DNA from: Burkholderia sp. WSM2232
GTDB lineage: Bacteria > Pseudomonadota > Gammaproteobacteria > Burkholderiales > Burkholderiaceae
Assembly: GCF_000472545.1 (NCBI RefSeq)
Contig: NZ_AWZV01000028.1
Location: 28,243-92,242, forward strand
Direction: 5' to 3'
DNA: 64,000 bases
Part shown: piece after piece, positions 17,642 to 26,138 of the stretch
How positions within the stretch are numbered: position 1 is the stretch's first letter
Layout: every line of letters begins with the position of its first letter
Notes under the pieces: model-generated
Databases searched by the model: none
Told to the model about the DNA's origin: nothing
The model's input: the letters and a program-made list of their open reading frames with translations, nothing else
Made by a program: the position numbers and the translations under genes

Positions 17642-18665
17642 ACGGGAGCTCCTCCACCACCACACCCTGTTCGCGCAGATACGCGAGCGCCTGCGCCACT
17701 TTCGCGGGTTCGCCGCCCGCCAGCACCGCGAGCGAGCCGAACGCCTGCCCCTGAATCTCGTCGATCTGGCCGTGCAGGATGTTGAAGTCCAGCTCGTAGC
17801 GGCGAATCGTCTCGGAGAGAATCGGCTGGTCAACCCCGGAGCCGGTGAACGCGAGGCGCAGCAGGTGGCCGCTACCCGTCTTCAGACGCTCGGCGACACG
17901 CGCCTTCATCGCAGGCGGCAGTTCCTGGGCGATCACGTCGCCGATCAGCGCGCGCGTGACTTCGTGATGCGGCTGCAGGAACACGTCGATCACCTTGCCC
18001 TGTTCCACGACGCGGCCCGCGTCGAGCACCGCGACGCGATCGCACACCTGCTTGATCACATCCATCTGATGGGTGATCAGCACGATGGTCAGGTTCAGTT
18101 CGCGGTTGATGCGTTTGAGCAGTTCGAGGATCGCGCGGGTCGTTTCAGGATCGAGCGCGGACGTCGCTTCGTCCGAGAGCAGCACCTTCGGCTTGCTCGC
18201 AAGCGCGCGTGCAATGCCCACTCGCTGCTTCTGCCCGCCGCTGATCTGCGCCGGATAGCGGTCCTTCTGCGCGGACAGGCCCACCAGATCCAGCAGCGGC
18301 ACCACATTCGCCTCGATTTCATCGCGCTTCATGCCGGCGAGTTCGAGCGGCAATGCGACATTTTCGAACACGGTGCGCGACGACAGCAGGTTGAAGTGCT
18401 GAAAGATCATGCCGATCTCGCGGCGCGCCTCGCGCAACTGCGCGGCCGGCAGCGTCGTCAGATCGCGGCCGTCGACCACGATGTTGCCCTCGGTGGGCCG
18501 CGTCAGCAGATTGATGGTGCGTACAAGCGTGCTCTTGCCCGCGCCGCTGCGGCCGATGATGCCGAACACCTCGCCTGCCGGAATCGACAGATTGACGTTG
18601 TGCAGCGCTTCGACCCAGCCCCGGGGTCCGGCAAACCGCTGGGAGATATTGCGAATTTCGATCAT
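17631..18665 (-). CDS. metN: Methionine ABC transporter ATP-binding protein
   Basis: 344-residue ATPase of the methionine importer. Walker A GRSGAGKSTLVR (about residues 38-46), signature ISGGQKQRVGIARAL, Walker B VLLSDEATSALDPETT, and a C-terminal NIL domain (about 265-344) that in the family binds methionine and inhibits transport. First gene of metNIQ; the 226-base gap before the divergent hydrolase gene should contain its promoter. I saw no convincing riboswitch fold there. Confidence 0.96.
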   Translation of the reverse strand: MIEIRNISQRFAGPRGWVEALHNVNLSIPAGEVFGIIGRSGAGKSTLVRTINLLTRPTEGNIVVDGRDLTTLPAAQLREARREIGMIFQHFNLLSSRTVFENVALPLELAGMKRDEIEANVVPLLDLVGLSAQKDRYPAQISGGQKQRVGIARALASKPKVLLSDEATSALDPETTRAILELLKRINRELNLTIVLITHQMDVIKQVCDRVAVLDAGRVVEQGKVIDVFLQPHHEVTRALIGDVIAQELPPAMKARVAERLKTGSGHLLRLAFTGSGVDQPILSETIRRYELDFNILHGQIDEIQGQAFGSLAVLAGGEPAKVAQALAYLREQGVVVEELPYVE

Positions 18666-18891
18666 GGAAAAACGAAACGGCGGGATTTGTCGACGAGCGT
18701 CGCGCGCTCCCCGGCCAAGCGTCCGCCGTCACTTTTATTGGGATTTGAGCCGGGGATTCTACCGCAGCGTCGTCATTCGCTTTAATAATCAATTACGATC
18801 TTTTCATAACTGATAGAAATTAGAGGGCCGGCCCGCCGCTCATATGACCAGAGCGCGCAGCGACCCACTATGATCTGGCCAACTGGAACGG

Positions 18892-19848
18892 ATGGACACC
18901 GCCATGGAGACCTCGCAACACCGATTCGTCAGTGCCGATCGCAACGTACCGGGCAACTTCGAGCCTGTGCGCTCGGCCGTCGTCACGGCGGATCGCGTTG
19001 AGTTGCCGCTGTACCGCTGGCCGACCGGAGAAGCACCGCGCGCGACCGTCGCGCTGATTCACGGACTCGCCGAACATGCGGGCCGCTATGCACCGCTGGC
19101 GGCTCGCCTCAATGCAGCCGGCATCGAACTGCTGGCCGTCGATCTGCGCGGTCACGGCGAGGCGCCGGGCAAACGTGCCTACGTCGAGCGTTTCGACGAC
19201 TACCTGCTGGACGCGCAGGCCCTGCTCGACGCCGCCGCGCAAAACCATTCGCATACACAAGTGCCGCTCTTTCTGATGGGCCATAGCATGGGCGGCGCGG
19301 TTGCCGCGCTCCATACCATCGAGCAGGCGGCCAGCGCGGGCGACGGGCGTGGAGAACCGGGCAGCCGTATCAAGCTGAGCGGCCTGATTCTGTCGAGTCC
19401 CGCGCTAGCGCCCGGACGAGACGTGCCGGGCTGGATGCTCAGGCTGAGCCAGGTGATCAGCCGCCTGTGGCCCAACTTCCCAGCGATGAAAATCGACGCC
19501 GCCCTGCTTTCGCGCGTGCAGTCTGTCGTCGACGCTAATCGCAGCGATCCGCTCGTGCACCACGGGCCGATTCCCGCGCGTACCGGCGCGGAGCTGTTGC
19601 TGGCAATGGCGCGCATCGAACGCGGCCGCGCACAACTGCGCGTGCCGCTCCTCGTCTATCACGGCACCGCCGACAAACTCACCGAGCCACAAGGCAGCCA
19701 GGCCTTCGGCCAGCACGCCGGCTCGCCGGACAAAACGCTCAGGCTGTACGAAGGCAGCTTTCACGAGACGATGAACGACCAGGACCGTGACCGCGTAATC
19801 GGCGACCTGATCGAGTGGATCGATCAGCATCTGAGCCCGGCGCGTTAG
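18892..19848 (+). CDS. Alpha/beta hydrolase, monoacylglycerol lipase-like
   Basis: 318-residue serine hydrolase (hydrolase_4, S33-like). The nucleophile elbow is GHSMGGAVAAL (about residues 130-140), the acid lies in LLVYHGTADKLTEPQGS and the histidine in GSFHETMNDQDRD. The early VALIHGLAEHAGRYAPLAARL is the oxyanion-hole region typical of monoacylglycerol lipase and lysophospholipase homologues. No signal peptide, so it acts in the cytoplasm. A start four codons later (MET) is also possible. It converges on the crotonase gene. Confidence 0.87.
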   Translation: MDTAMETSQHRFVSADRNVPGNFEPVRSAVVTADRVELPLYRWPTGEAPRATVALIHGLAEHAGRYAPLAARLNAAGIELLAVDLRGHGEAPGKRAYVERFDDYLLDAQALLDAAAQNHSHTQVPLFLMGHSMGGAVAALHTIEQAASAGDGRGEPGSRIKLSGLILSSPALAPGRDVPGWMLRLSQVISRLWPNFPAMKIDAALLSRVQSVVDANRSDPLVHHGPIPARTGAELLLAMARIERGRAQLRVPLLVYHGTADKLTEPQGSQAFGQHAGSPDKTLRLYEGSFHETMNDQDRDRVIGDLIEWIDQHLSPAR

Positions 19849-19861
19849 CGCTTCGCGCCGA

Positions 19862-20662
19862 TCAGCGCTTCCAGTCGGGCGCGCGTTTGTCGATGAACGC
19901 CTGCACGCCCTCGAGCGCGGAGTCGTCCATCATGTTGCAGGCCATCGTCTGGCCCGCGAGCTGGTACGCGGCCTCGATGCCCATTTCGAGCTGCCGGTAG
20001 AACAGGCCCTTGCCCGCGCTCACGGCTTCGACTGGCTTCGCGCAGATGCTGGTGGCAAGGCGCGCGATTTCGGCGTCGAGCGAGTCCAGCGGCGCCACGC
20101 GATTGACGAGGCCTTGCTGCTTCGCCTCCGCCGCGTCGATAAAATCTCCGGTCAGCAGCATTTCCAGCGCCGCCTTGCGCGACAGATTGCGCGACAGCGG
20201 CACGGAGGGCGTCGCGCAGAAGAGCCCGAGGTTCACGCCCGACACGGCGAAGCGCGCGGTCTCCGCCGCCACCGCCAGATCGCACATTGCGACGAGCTGG
20301 CAACCCGCGGCCGTGGCAATGCCGTGGACGCGCGCGATCACCGGCTGCGGCAAGCGCTGGATGGTCATCATGAGTTTCGTGCAGCGCGCGAACAGTGCCT
20401 GGTAATACGCGAGCGAGGGCGCGGCGCGCATCTCCTTCAGATCATGTCCCGCGCAGAACGCGCGTCCGGCGCCGGCGATCACCACCACGCGCGCCGGCGA
20501 CTGGGCGAGTCGGCTCAATGCGCTCTGCAACGCGTCGAGCAGGTCCTCGGAGAGCGCGTTGAAAGCGTCGGGCCGGTTCATCGTCAGACGGACGACACCC
20601 GGCACGCCATACGCGCCGTATTCCGTGTCCACCAGCGATGCGTTTTGTGCTTCTGCAGTCAT
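19862..20662 (-). CDS. Enoyl-CoA hydratase family protein, ECHDC3-like
   Basis: 266-residue crotonase-fold protein with the oxyanion-hole stretch GRAFCAGHDLKEM and VHGIATAAGCQLVAMCDLAVA. The region normally carrying the first catalytic Glu reads FAVSGVNLGLFCATPSVPLSR, where that Glu is replaced. This matches the ECHDC3 subgroup rather than the classical short-chain hydratase. Classical hydration activity is therefore doubtful, although annotation pipelines will call it enoyl-CoA hydratase. It is single, with the deacetylase gene 219 bases upstream beyond a tandem repeat. Confidence 0.85.
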   Translation of the reverse strand: MTAEAQNASLVDTEYGAYGVPGVVRLTMNRPDAFNALSEDLLDALQSALSRLAQSPARVVVIAGAGRAFCAGHDLKEMRAAPSLAYYQALFARCTKLMMTIQRLPQPVIARVHGIATAAGCQLVAMCDLAVAAETARFAVSGVNLGLFCATPSVPLSRNLSRKAALEMLLTGDFIDAAEAKQQGLVNRVAPLDSLDAEIARLATSICAKPVEAVSAGKGLFYRQLEMGIEAAYQLAGQTMACNMMDDSALEGVQAFIDKRAPDWKR

Positions 20663-20710
20663 GGCTCGCTCCGTTCACGCGATCGGTTACTGTAGTGTGT
20701 GCTGGCCGTT

Positions 20711-20791
20711 GCGCTTATCGCGCTTATTGCGCTTATCGCGCTTATTGCGCTTGTTGCGCTTATCGCGCTTATTGCGCTTGTTGCGCTTGTT
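20711..20791. repeat. Nine-unit 9-bp tandem repeat
   Basis: Nine consecutive 9-bp units of GCGCTT followed by ATC, ATT or GTT (variants alternate), in the gap between the crotonase and deacetylase genes. Because the unit is a multiple of three it reads open in several frames (for example KRNKRDKRN leftward), but no start or ribosome site supports translation. Confidence 0.95.
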
Positions 20792-20881
20792 GCGCGCGGT
20801 GGCGGTCTGCGCGGCGGCGGTTGACCACGCGGTTGCAGCGGGCGCGGCGGCGGTGGCGGCGCGCGCTTGCAATTGCCCCCG

Positions 20882-21805
20882 TCAGATCCCGGCCAGCGCG
20901 CGCACGTGCGCCACCACGCTGCGCCCTAACGCCGAGAGGTTGTAGCCACCCTCGAGACAGCTCACGATCCGCCCGCCCGCATGGCGTTGTGCGACGTCGC
21001 GAATCTGCTCGGTGATCCACACATAGTCGTCCTCGACGAGACCCATGTTGCCGAGATCGTCTTCGCGATGCGCGTCGAAGCCCGCGGATACGAACAGCAT
21101 TTCCGGCTTGAAATCGTTCAGGCGCGGCAGCCACAGCATGTCCACCGCCTCGCGCACGGCCATGCCTTTGGAGCGCGCGGGCATGGGCACGTTGCACATG
21201 TTGGGCGCCTGGTTGTCGGCGCCGGTGAATGGATAGAACGGGTGCTGGAAGAAGCTGCACATCAGTACGCGCGGGTCGCCGGAAAAGGCCGCCTCGGTGC
21301 CGTTGCCGTGATGCACGTCGAAGTCGATGACGGCCACGCGCTGCAAGCCATGCACCTCGAGCGCATGGCGCGCGGCGATCGCCACGTTGTTGAAGAAGCA
21401 GAAGCCCATCGCACGGGCCGGCTCCGCATGATGGCCGGGCGGACGCACGCTGCAGAACGCGTTGTCGAAGCGGCCTTCGATCACCGCGTCGGTAGCGGCC
21501 ACGGCCGCGCCCGCCGCACGCAAGGCTGCCTGCAGCGTATGCGGGTTCATCGACGTGTCGGGGTCGATTTCCGCAAGCCCCTCGACAGGCGCACGGCCGC
21601 GGATGTAGTCGACGTGCGCCTGCGTGTGCACGCGCAGCAGCGCTGCTTCGTCGGCGAGCGGCGGCGACTCGCGCTCGATCAGCGCGTCGATGCGGCTCGC
21701 GATCAATTGATCTTCGATGGCCTGCAGCCGGGCGGGGCATTCGGGATGCCATTGCCCCATGTCGTGCAGCAGACAGTCGGCGTGGGAATAGAAGCCTGTT
21801 GCCAT
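20882..21805 (-). CDS. Histone deacetylase family protein (class II-like/AcuC-HdaH type)
   Basis: 307-residue arginase/deacetylase-fold enzyme. The zinc and catalytic motifs are visible: FCSVRPPGHHAEPARAMGFC (His-His pair) and VAVIDFDVHHGNGTEAAF, with LEGGYNLSALG near the C terminus supplying the family tyrosine. It would remove acetyl or other acyl groups from lysine or polyamine-like substrates; the real substrate is unknown. I start at the ATG at 21805 (MATGFYSHADCLLHD), with AGAAGAG upstream, rather than the 23-residue longer frame. Confidence 0.9.
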   Translation of the reverse strand: MATGFYSHADCLLHDMGQWHPECPARLQAIEDQLIASRIDALIERESPPLADEAALLRVHTQAHVDYIRGRAPVEGLAEIDPDTSMNPHTLQAALRAAGAAVAATDAVIEGRFDNAFCSVRPPGHHAEPARAMGFCFFNNVAIAARHALEVHGLQRVAVIDFDVHHGNGTEAAFSGDPRVLMCSFFQHPFYPFTGADNQAPNMCNVPMPARSKGMAVREAVDMLWLPRLNDFKPEMLFVSAGFDAHREDDLGNMGLVEDDYVWITEQIRDVAQRHAGGRIVSCLEGGYNLSALGRSVVAHVRALAGI

Positions 21806-22067
21806 GATTCTCTTCTGCGGCGCGGCGCCGTGATGGCGTGCGCGGCGTGTCTCCGTCCAGGGGCGCGCGCCCACGGCGCGCCAACACTTATCAAGTTACC
21901 ACACGAGGCGGCCTGGCCGCGTGCCGCGATGCCCGGCGCTGCTGCCGCGTCGGCCCACACTTGGCCGTTGTAACGCGACTGGCACAGTTTCGCAGAATGC
22001 CTCGGGTATACTGCCCGTTCCGTTTTCCTCCCGTCTTTGTCCTTTCGCACCGCGCCTCCTGCTCACT

Positions 22068-23297
22068 ATGACCGTCAAGCTTGCCCTGTCTGCACGAAAC
22101 CGGCCCAGCACCCGAAGCATCGCCGCCACACTCTGCGTCGCATCGTGCATGTTCACGGCAAACGCTCCGGCTCTGGCGCAGAGCGTCGGCAAGAAACCGC
22201 CGGTGCTCGTCGCTCAGGCGCAGCCGCAAACCGGTGTTCCGCAGGGGCAAACGTTTGAGGAGGAGATCATCCCGCAGCGCTACGCAAACAACGCGAATGT
22301 GGATGCGTTCATCAACGACATGGTGGCGCGCTACGACTTCGACGAGTCCGCGTTGCATTCGCTTTTTGCGGGCGTCAGCTATTCGGCGACCGCGGTGAAA
22401 CTGGTCACGCCGTCGCCCTCGCCCACGGTCAAGAACTGGCGCGCATATCAGTCGCGCTTTCTCGATCAGATTCGCATCAATGCGGGCGTGCGTTTCTGGC
22501 GCGCGAACCAGGCCACGTTACAGCGCGCCTACGAAGAGTTCGGCGTGCCGCCGGAGGTGATCGTCGGCATTCTCGGTGTGGAGACGATTTACGGGCGCTT
22601 CATGGGCAACTTCCGGGTGCTGGATGCGCTGACCACGCTCACCTTCGACTACCCGAATACGCCTAATCGCGCGGACCGCCAGGCGACCTTCCGCAAGAAT
22701 CTCGAAGATTACCTGGTGTGGACGCGCGAGTCGCAGATCGATCCCACTACGGTTCTTGGCTCGTACACCGGCGCGATCGGCATTCCGCAGTTCCTGCCGA
22801 GCAGCATCGTGCAGTATGCAGTGAGCTACGACGGCAAGAAGGACATCGACCTGCGCGCGAGCCAGGCCGATGCGATCGGCAGCGTTGCGAATTACCTGCG
22901 TCAGAACGGCTGGGAGAACGGCCGGCCCGTCGTGTGGAAAATCGGCTCGGACGCGGGTAGTCTCGGCGTTGCGCAAGCCGCCGCCGACGGCGCGCCGGAA
23001 CCGCATTGGCCGCTCGACCAGTTGCTGCGTGCGGGGCTGGTGCTCAACGAGCCGGACGTGAATATTGCGGCCGAGGCGGGAACGCCGGTTACGGTGGTCG
23101 ACTTGCCGTCGCCGGGACGCGGCACCGAATACATGCTCGGCTTGAAAAATTTTTATGTGCTGACGCGCTATAACCGCAGCTTCTTCTACGCACTCGCGGT
23201 CTATCAGTTGGGGCAGCGCATCAAGTCGCAAATGGAAGCGGGCGACGCAGCCAATGCCGTGAACAAAGCGGCGTCGTCGGATGCGGCTTCGCAATAA
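22068..23297 (+). CDS. mltB: Membrane-bound lytic murein transglycosylase B-like protein
   Basis: 409-residue peptidoglycan lytic transglycosylase of the SLT_2/MltB family, which cuts the MurNAc-GlcNAc bond to give 1,6-anhydro ends. Signal peptide about residues 1-40 (SIAATLCVASCMFTANAPALA); the cleavage looks like signal peptidase I, so it may be periplasmic rather than lipid-anchored. Catalytic Glu is in VGILGVETIYGRFMGN, and GAIGIPQFLPSSIVQYAVSYDGKKDIDL is the substrate-groove motif. The start at 22068 gives the signal peptide directly; a TATACT at 22007-22012 may be its -10. Confidence 0.92.
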   Translation: MTVKLALSARNRPSTRSIAATLCVASCMFTANAPALAQSVGKKPPVLVAQAQPQTGVPQGQTFEEEIIPQRYANNANVDAFINDMVARYDFDESALHSLFAGVSYSATAVKLVTPSPSPTVKNWRAYQSRFLDQIRINAGVRFWRANQATLQRAYEEFGVPPEVIVGILGVETIYGRFMGNFRVLDALTTLTFDYPNTPNRADRQATFRKNLEDYLVWTRESQIDPTTVLGSYTGAIGIPQFLPSSIVQYAVSYDGKKDIDLRASQADAIGSVANYLRQNGWENGRPVVWKIGSDAGSLGVAQAAADGAPEPHWPLDQLLRAGLVLNEPDVNIAAEAGTPVTVVDLPSPGRGTEYMLGLKNFYVLTRYNRSFFYALAVYQLGQRIKSQMEAGDAANAVNKAASSDAASQ

Positions 23298-23340
23298 GTG
23301 GCAGGGTCAGCCGTCGGCACGCGTGCCGTTCGGAAGATGT

Positions 23341-23367
23341 AAAAAAAGCGCCGACCGGCGCTTTTTT
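23341..23367. terminator. Bidirectional terminator between mltB and cysM
   Basis: AAGCGCC-GACC-GGCGCTT hairpin with seven A before and six T after, able to end both convergent transcripts. Confidence 0.9.
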
Positions 23368-23410
23368 ATTGGCTGTGGTCCGCGGGCGCGAGGAGCACCC
23401 GCTCGCGCAC

Positions 23411-24313
23411 TCACGCGGGAAACACGCCCGTCGACAAATAACGGTCGCCGCGGTCACAGACGATGAACACAATGGTCGCATTCTCGACCTGACGCGCGAC
23501 CCGCAGCGCCACCTCACACGCGCCGCCCGACGAAATGCCCGCAAAAATGCCTTCGACCGACGCGAGGCGCCGGGCCATTGCTTCCGCCGCGGCCTGGCTC
23601 ACATTCTCGACACGGTCCACGCGGCTGCGGTCGAAAATTTTCGGCATGTAGGCCTCGGGCCACTTGCGGATGCCCGGGATGCGCGAACCTTCCTCCGGCT
23701 GCGCGCCGATGATCTCGATTGCCTCGTTCTGTTGCTTCAGATAGGTGGACACGCCCATGATCGTGCCGGTGGTGCCCATGGACGACACAAAGTGCGTAAT
23801 GCGCCCTTCCGTATCGCGCCAGATTTCGGGGCCCGTGCCTTCGACATGCGCGGCCGGATTGTCCGGGTTCGCGAACTGATCGAGGATGATGCCCTTGCCG
23901 TCGCGCTGCATCTGATCGGCGAGATCCCGCGCGTACTCCATGCCGCCCGTGACCGGCGTCAGAATGATCTGCGCACCGTATGCGGCCATGCTCTGGCGGC
24001 GCTCCACCGAGAGGTCTTCCGGCATGATCAGCACCATCTTGTAGCCGCGAATCGCGGCCGCCATGGCAAGCGCAATGCCGGTGTTGCCGCTGGTGGATTC
24101 GATCAGCGTGTCGCCCGGTTTGATGCGGCCGCGCGCTTCCGCTTTCTTGATCATCGACAACGCGGGGCGATCCTTCACCGAGCCGGCGGGATTGTTGCCC
24201 TCGAGCTTGGCGAGAACCACGTTGTTGCGGCTGCGGATCTCGTCGTCGGCGAGACGCACGAGTTGCACGAGCGGCGTATTGCCGATCGTGTCTTCAATCG
24301 TTTTGTAAGCCAT
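23411..24313 (-). CDS. cysM: Cysteine synthase B (O-acetylserine sulfhydrylase)
   Basis: 300-residue PLP enzyme making cysteine from O-acetylserine or O-phosphoserine-like substrates and sulfide or thiosulfate. The PLP lysine lies in NNPAGSVKDRPALSMI (about residue 46), the substrate loop STSGNTGIALAM follows, and GTTGTIMGVSTYLKQ is the phosphate-binding glycine loop. The RPA/YLK variants fit CysM better than CysK. Convergent with mltB. Confidence 0.95.
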   Translation of the reverse strand: MAYKTIEDTIGNTPLVQLVRLADDEIRSRNNVVLAKLEGNNPAGSVKDRPALSMIKKAEARGRIKPGDTLIESTSGNTGIALAMAAAIRGYKMVLIMPEDLSVERRQSMAAYGAQIILTPVTGGMEYARDLADQMQRDGKGIILDQFANPDNPAAHVEGTGPEIWRDTEGRITHFVSSMGTTGTIMGVSTYLKQQNEAIEIIGAQPEEGSRIPGIRKWPEAYMPKIFDRSRVDRVENVSQAAAEAMARRLASVEGIFAGISSGGACEVALRVARQVENATIVFIVCDRGDRYLSTGVFPA

Positions 24314-24425
24314 ATCGGTCCGGTGCTGTCGATGCGTGAAGTCTTCAATCTACCGATTCTAAACCACCGTGCCACCGGCTGCCGTGCGGCCCTTCTGCCC
24401 GCATGGATGCAGCCTGCGCCAACGC

Positions 24426-24452
24426 AAAAAGCCCGCGGCCGAGTACCGCGGG
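24426..24452 (-). terminator. Terminator of the ComEA-like gene
   Basis: Seven-bp stem CCCGCGG / CCGCGGG (24432-24438 with 24446-24452); on the leftward strand it is followed by five T. It lies in the 250-base gap between the ComEA-like gene and cysM, which holds nothing else I can identify. Confidence 0.7.
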
Positions 24453-24563
24453 GAGCCCGTCGTACGAATGACAGCTCAAGGAGCGCTGTTGCCGGCTCCG
24501 ACCATGAAGGACAACGATGGCGAGCGGGCGCGGCGCCACACGCCGCGCCCGGCGCGCGTCAGA

Positions 24564-24929
24564 CTATTTCTTCACCGCCACGGTGGCGCCGCCTTTTGGC
24601 GTATTGGCCGCAGCGGCCGCGCCTTTGGTCTGTGAAGACGCCGCAACCTGCGGGCCAGCAGCCGCGCCAGCCGGACCGACAGCGAGACCCTCCGCCTGCA
24701 GGCGCTCGACGGTATGCCCCCCCATGCCCTTGACGCGCTTGCTGAGATCGGCCGGGTCCTTGAACGGACCATGCGCTGCACGCTCTTCGAGAATGGCTTT
24801 CGCTTTGGCAGGACCGATGCCTTTGATGCCGCGCAGCGCGTCCTCGTTAGCCGTGTTGACGTCAACCGACGCATACGCGTGGCCGAAAGCGGCGAGCATG
24901 GCCGCCGTAACCAGAATTTTTCGAAACAT
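24564..24929 (-). CDS. Exported ComEA-like helix-hairpin-helix DNA-binding protein
   Basis: 121-residue protein with a signal peptide (MFRKILVTAAMLAAFGHAYA, residues 1-20) and one ComEA-type helix-hairpin-helix module (VDVNTANEDALRGIKGIGPA, then KAKAILEER and FKDPADLSKRVKGMG). The tail (about 85-121) is Ala/Gly/Lys rich. Periplasmic ComEA homologues bind and ratchet incoming DNA during uptake; whether this one serves transformation is unknown since no other competence gene is nearby. The start at 24929 has GGGAG upstream. Confidence 0.9.
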   Translation of the reverse strand: MFRKILVTAAMLAAFGHAYASVDVNTANEDALRGIKGIGPAKAKAILEERAAHGPFKDPADLSKRVKGMGGHTVERLQAEGLAVGPAGAAAGPQVAASSQTKGAAAAANTPKGGATVAVKK

Positions 24930-25006
24930 ATTGGAATCTCCCTCATACAACCGGTTGGCGTCATGACCAACCGGGAGATTCCAGTTTAAACAGGTATCCG
25001 AACTAT

Positions 25007-25999
25007 TTACACCTGGCCGGATAGCCAACGCACGTACCGATCGACACCTTCCTGCACGCTCAGAAACGGCGCGTCGTAGCCGGCCGCGCGCAGCTTCGTG
25101 AGGTCCGCCTGCGTGAAGCACTGATACTTGCCGCGCAGCGCGTCGGGAAACGGAATGTATTCGATCAGTCCGCGCTGCACCTGGTCGGCAAGCGAAAGCG
25201 GCGGCTCGTTATCGAGCGCGCGCAGCGTGTTGACCACCGTGCTCGCAATGTCGTTGAACGGCTGCGCGCGGCCGCTGCCCAGGTTGAAAATGCCCGACTT
25301 GTGCGGATTGTCGAAGAAGAACAGGTTGACTTTCACCACGTCTTCGACCGAAACGAAATCGCGCGTCTGCTCGCCCGCCGCATAGCCGTTGTATTCGCCG
25401 AACAGCTTAACCTTGCCCTCGGCGCGGAACTGGTTGAAGTTGTGAAACGCGACCGACGCCATGCGTGCCTTGTGCGTTTCGCGCGGGCCGTACACGTTGA
25501 AATAGCGGAAGCCCGCGATCTGGCTTTTCGCGTGCGGCAGCGCGCGGCGAATCACCTGGTCGAACAGAAATTTCGAATAGCCGTACACGTTGAGCGGCTG
25601 CTCCACTTCGCGCTCTTCGACGAAACGGCTCGAACCGCCGTATGTGGCCGCTGAGGACGCGTAGAGGAACTGGATGTTCTGCTCGAGGCAGATATTCAGC
25701 ACCTCGCGGCTGTAGCAGAAATTGTTGTCCATCATGTAGCGGCCGTCGGTTTCCATCGTGTCCGAACAGGCGCCTTCGTGGAAGATCGCGCGCACGCGGC
25801 CGAAATCGCCGCGCGCAAATCGCTCGAGGAATGCGGTCTTGTCCACGTAATCGTCGATCTCGCAGTCGACGAGATTCCTGAACTTGTCCGCACGCGTCAG
25901 ATTGTCCACGGCGATGATGCGTTGTTCGCCGCGCTCGTTGAGCGCCTTGACGAGGTTGCTGCCGATAAAGCCGGCCGCGCCGGTGACGATGAGGGTCAT
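25007..25999 (-). CDS. hldD: ADP-L-glycero-D-manno-heptose 6-epimerase
   Basis: 330-residue short-chain dehydrogenase-type epimerase that converts ADP-D,D-heptose to ADP-L,D-heptose for the LPS inner core. The nucleotide motif TGAAGFIGSNLV starts at residue 6; the YGYSKFLFDQVI motif carries the catalytic Tyr and Lys, and FRYFNVYGPRE follows. The ATG at 25999 is used; the longer frame runs back into hldE. Last gene of the ugd-hldE-hldD group. Confidence 0.96.
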   Translation of the reverse strand: MTLIVTGAAGFIGSNLVKALNERGEQRIIAVDNLTRADKFRNLVDCEIDDYVDKTAFLERFARGDFGRVRAIFHEGACSDTMETDGRYMMDNNFCYSREVLNICLEQNIQFLYASSAATYGGSSRFVEEREVEQPLNVYGYSKFLFDQVIRRALPHAKSQIAGFRYFNVYGPRETHKARMASVAFHNFNQFRAEGKVKLFGEYNGYAAGEQTRDFVSVEDVVKVNLFFFDNPHKSGIFNLGSGRAQPFNDIASTVVNTLRALDNEPPLSLADQVQRGLIEYIPFPDALRGKYQCFTQADLTKLRAAGYDAPFLSVQEGVDRYVRWLSGQV

Positions 26000-26138
26000 G
26001 ATTGTCCCGCGGTAATGAGCCTTGCATGGAGCGAAGCGGGCGACACGGCGCCGGCTTCGAACGGCAGGTTGGCTGGCGCCCAACCGGTCCTTGTTGCGCG
26101 CTGCCCGTAGGCTTTTGCGGCAGGACCCGTCAGGCGCG

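Noticed and set aside
18666..18891. SAM riboswitch upstream of metN
   Set aside because: No conserved core or suitable stems could be found by eye.
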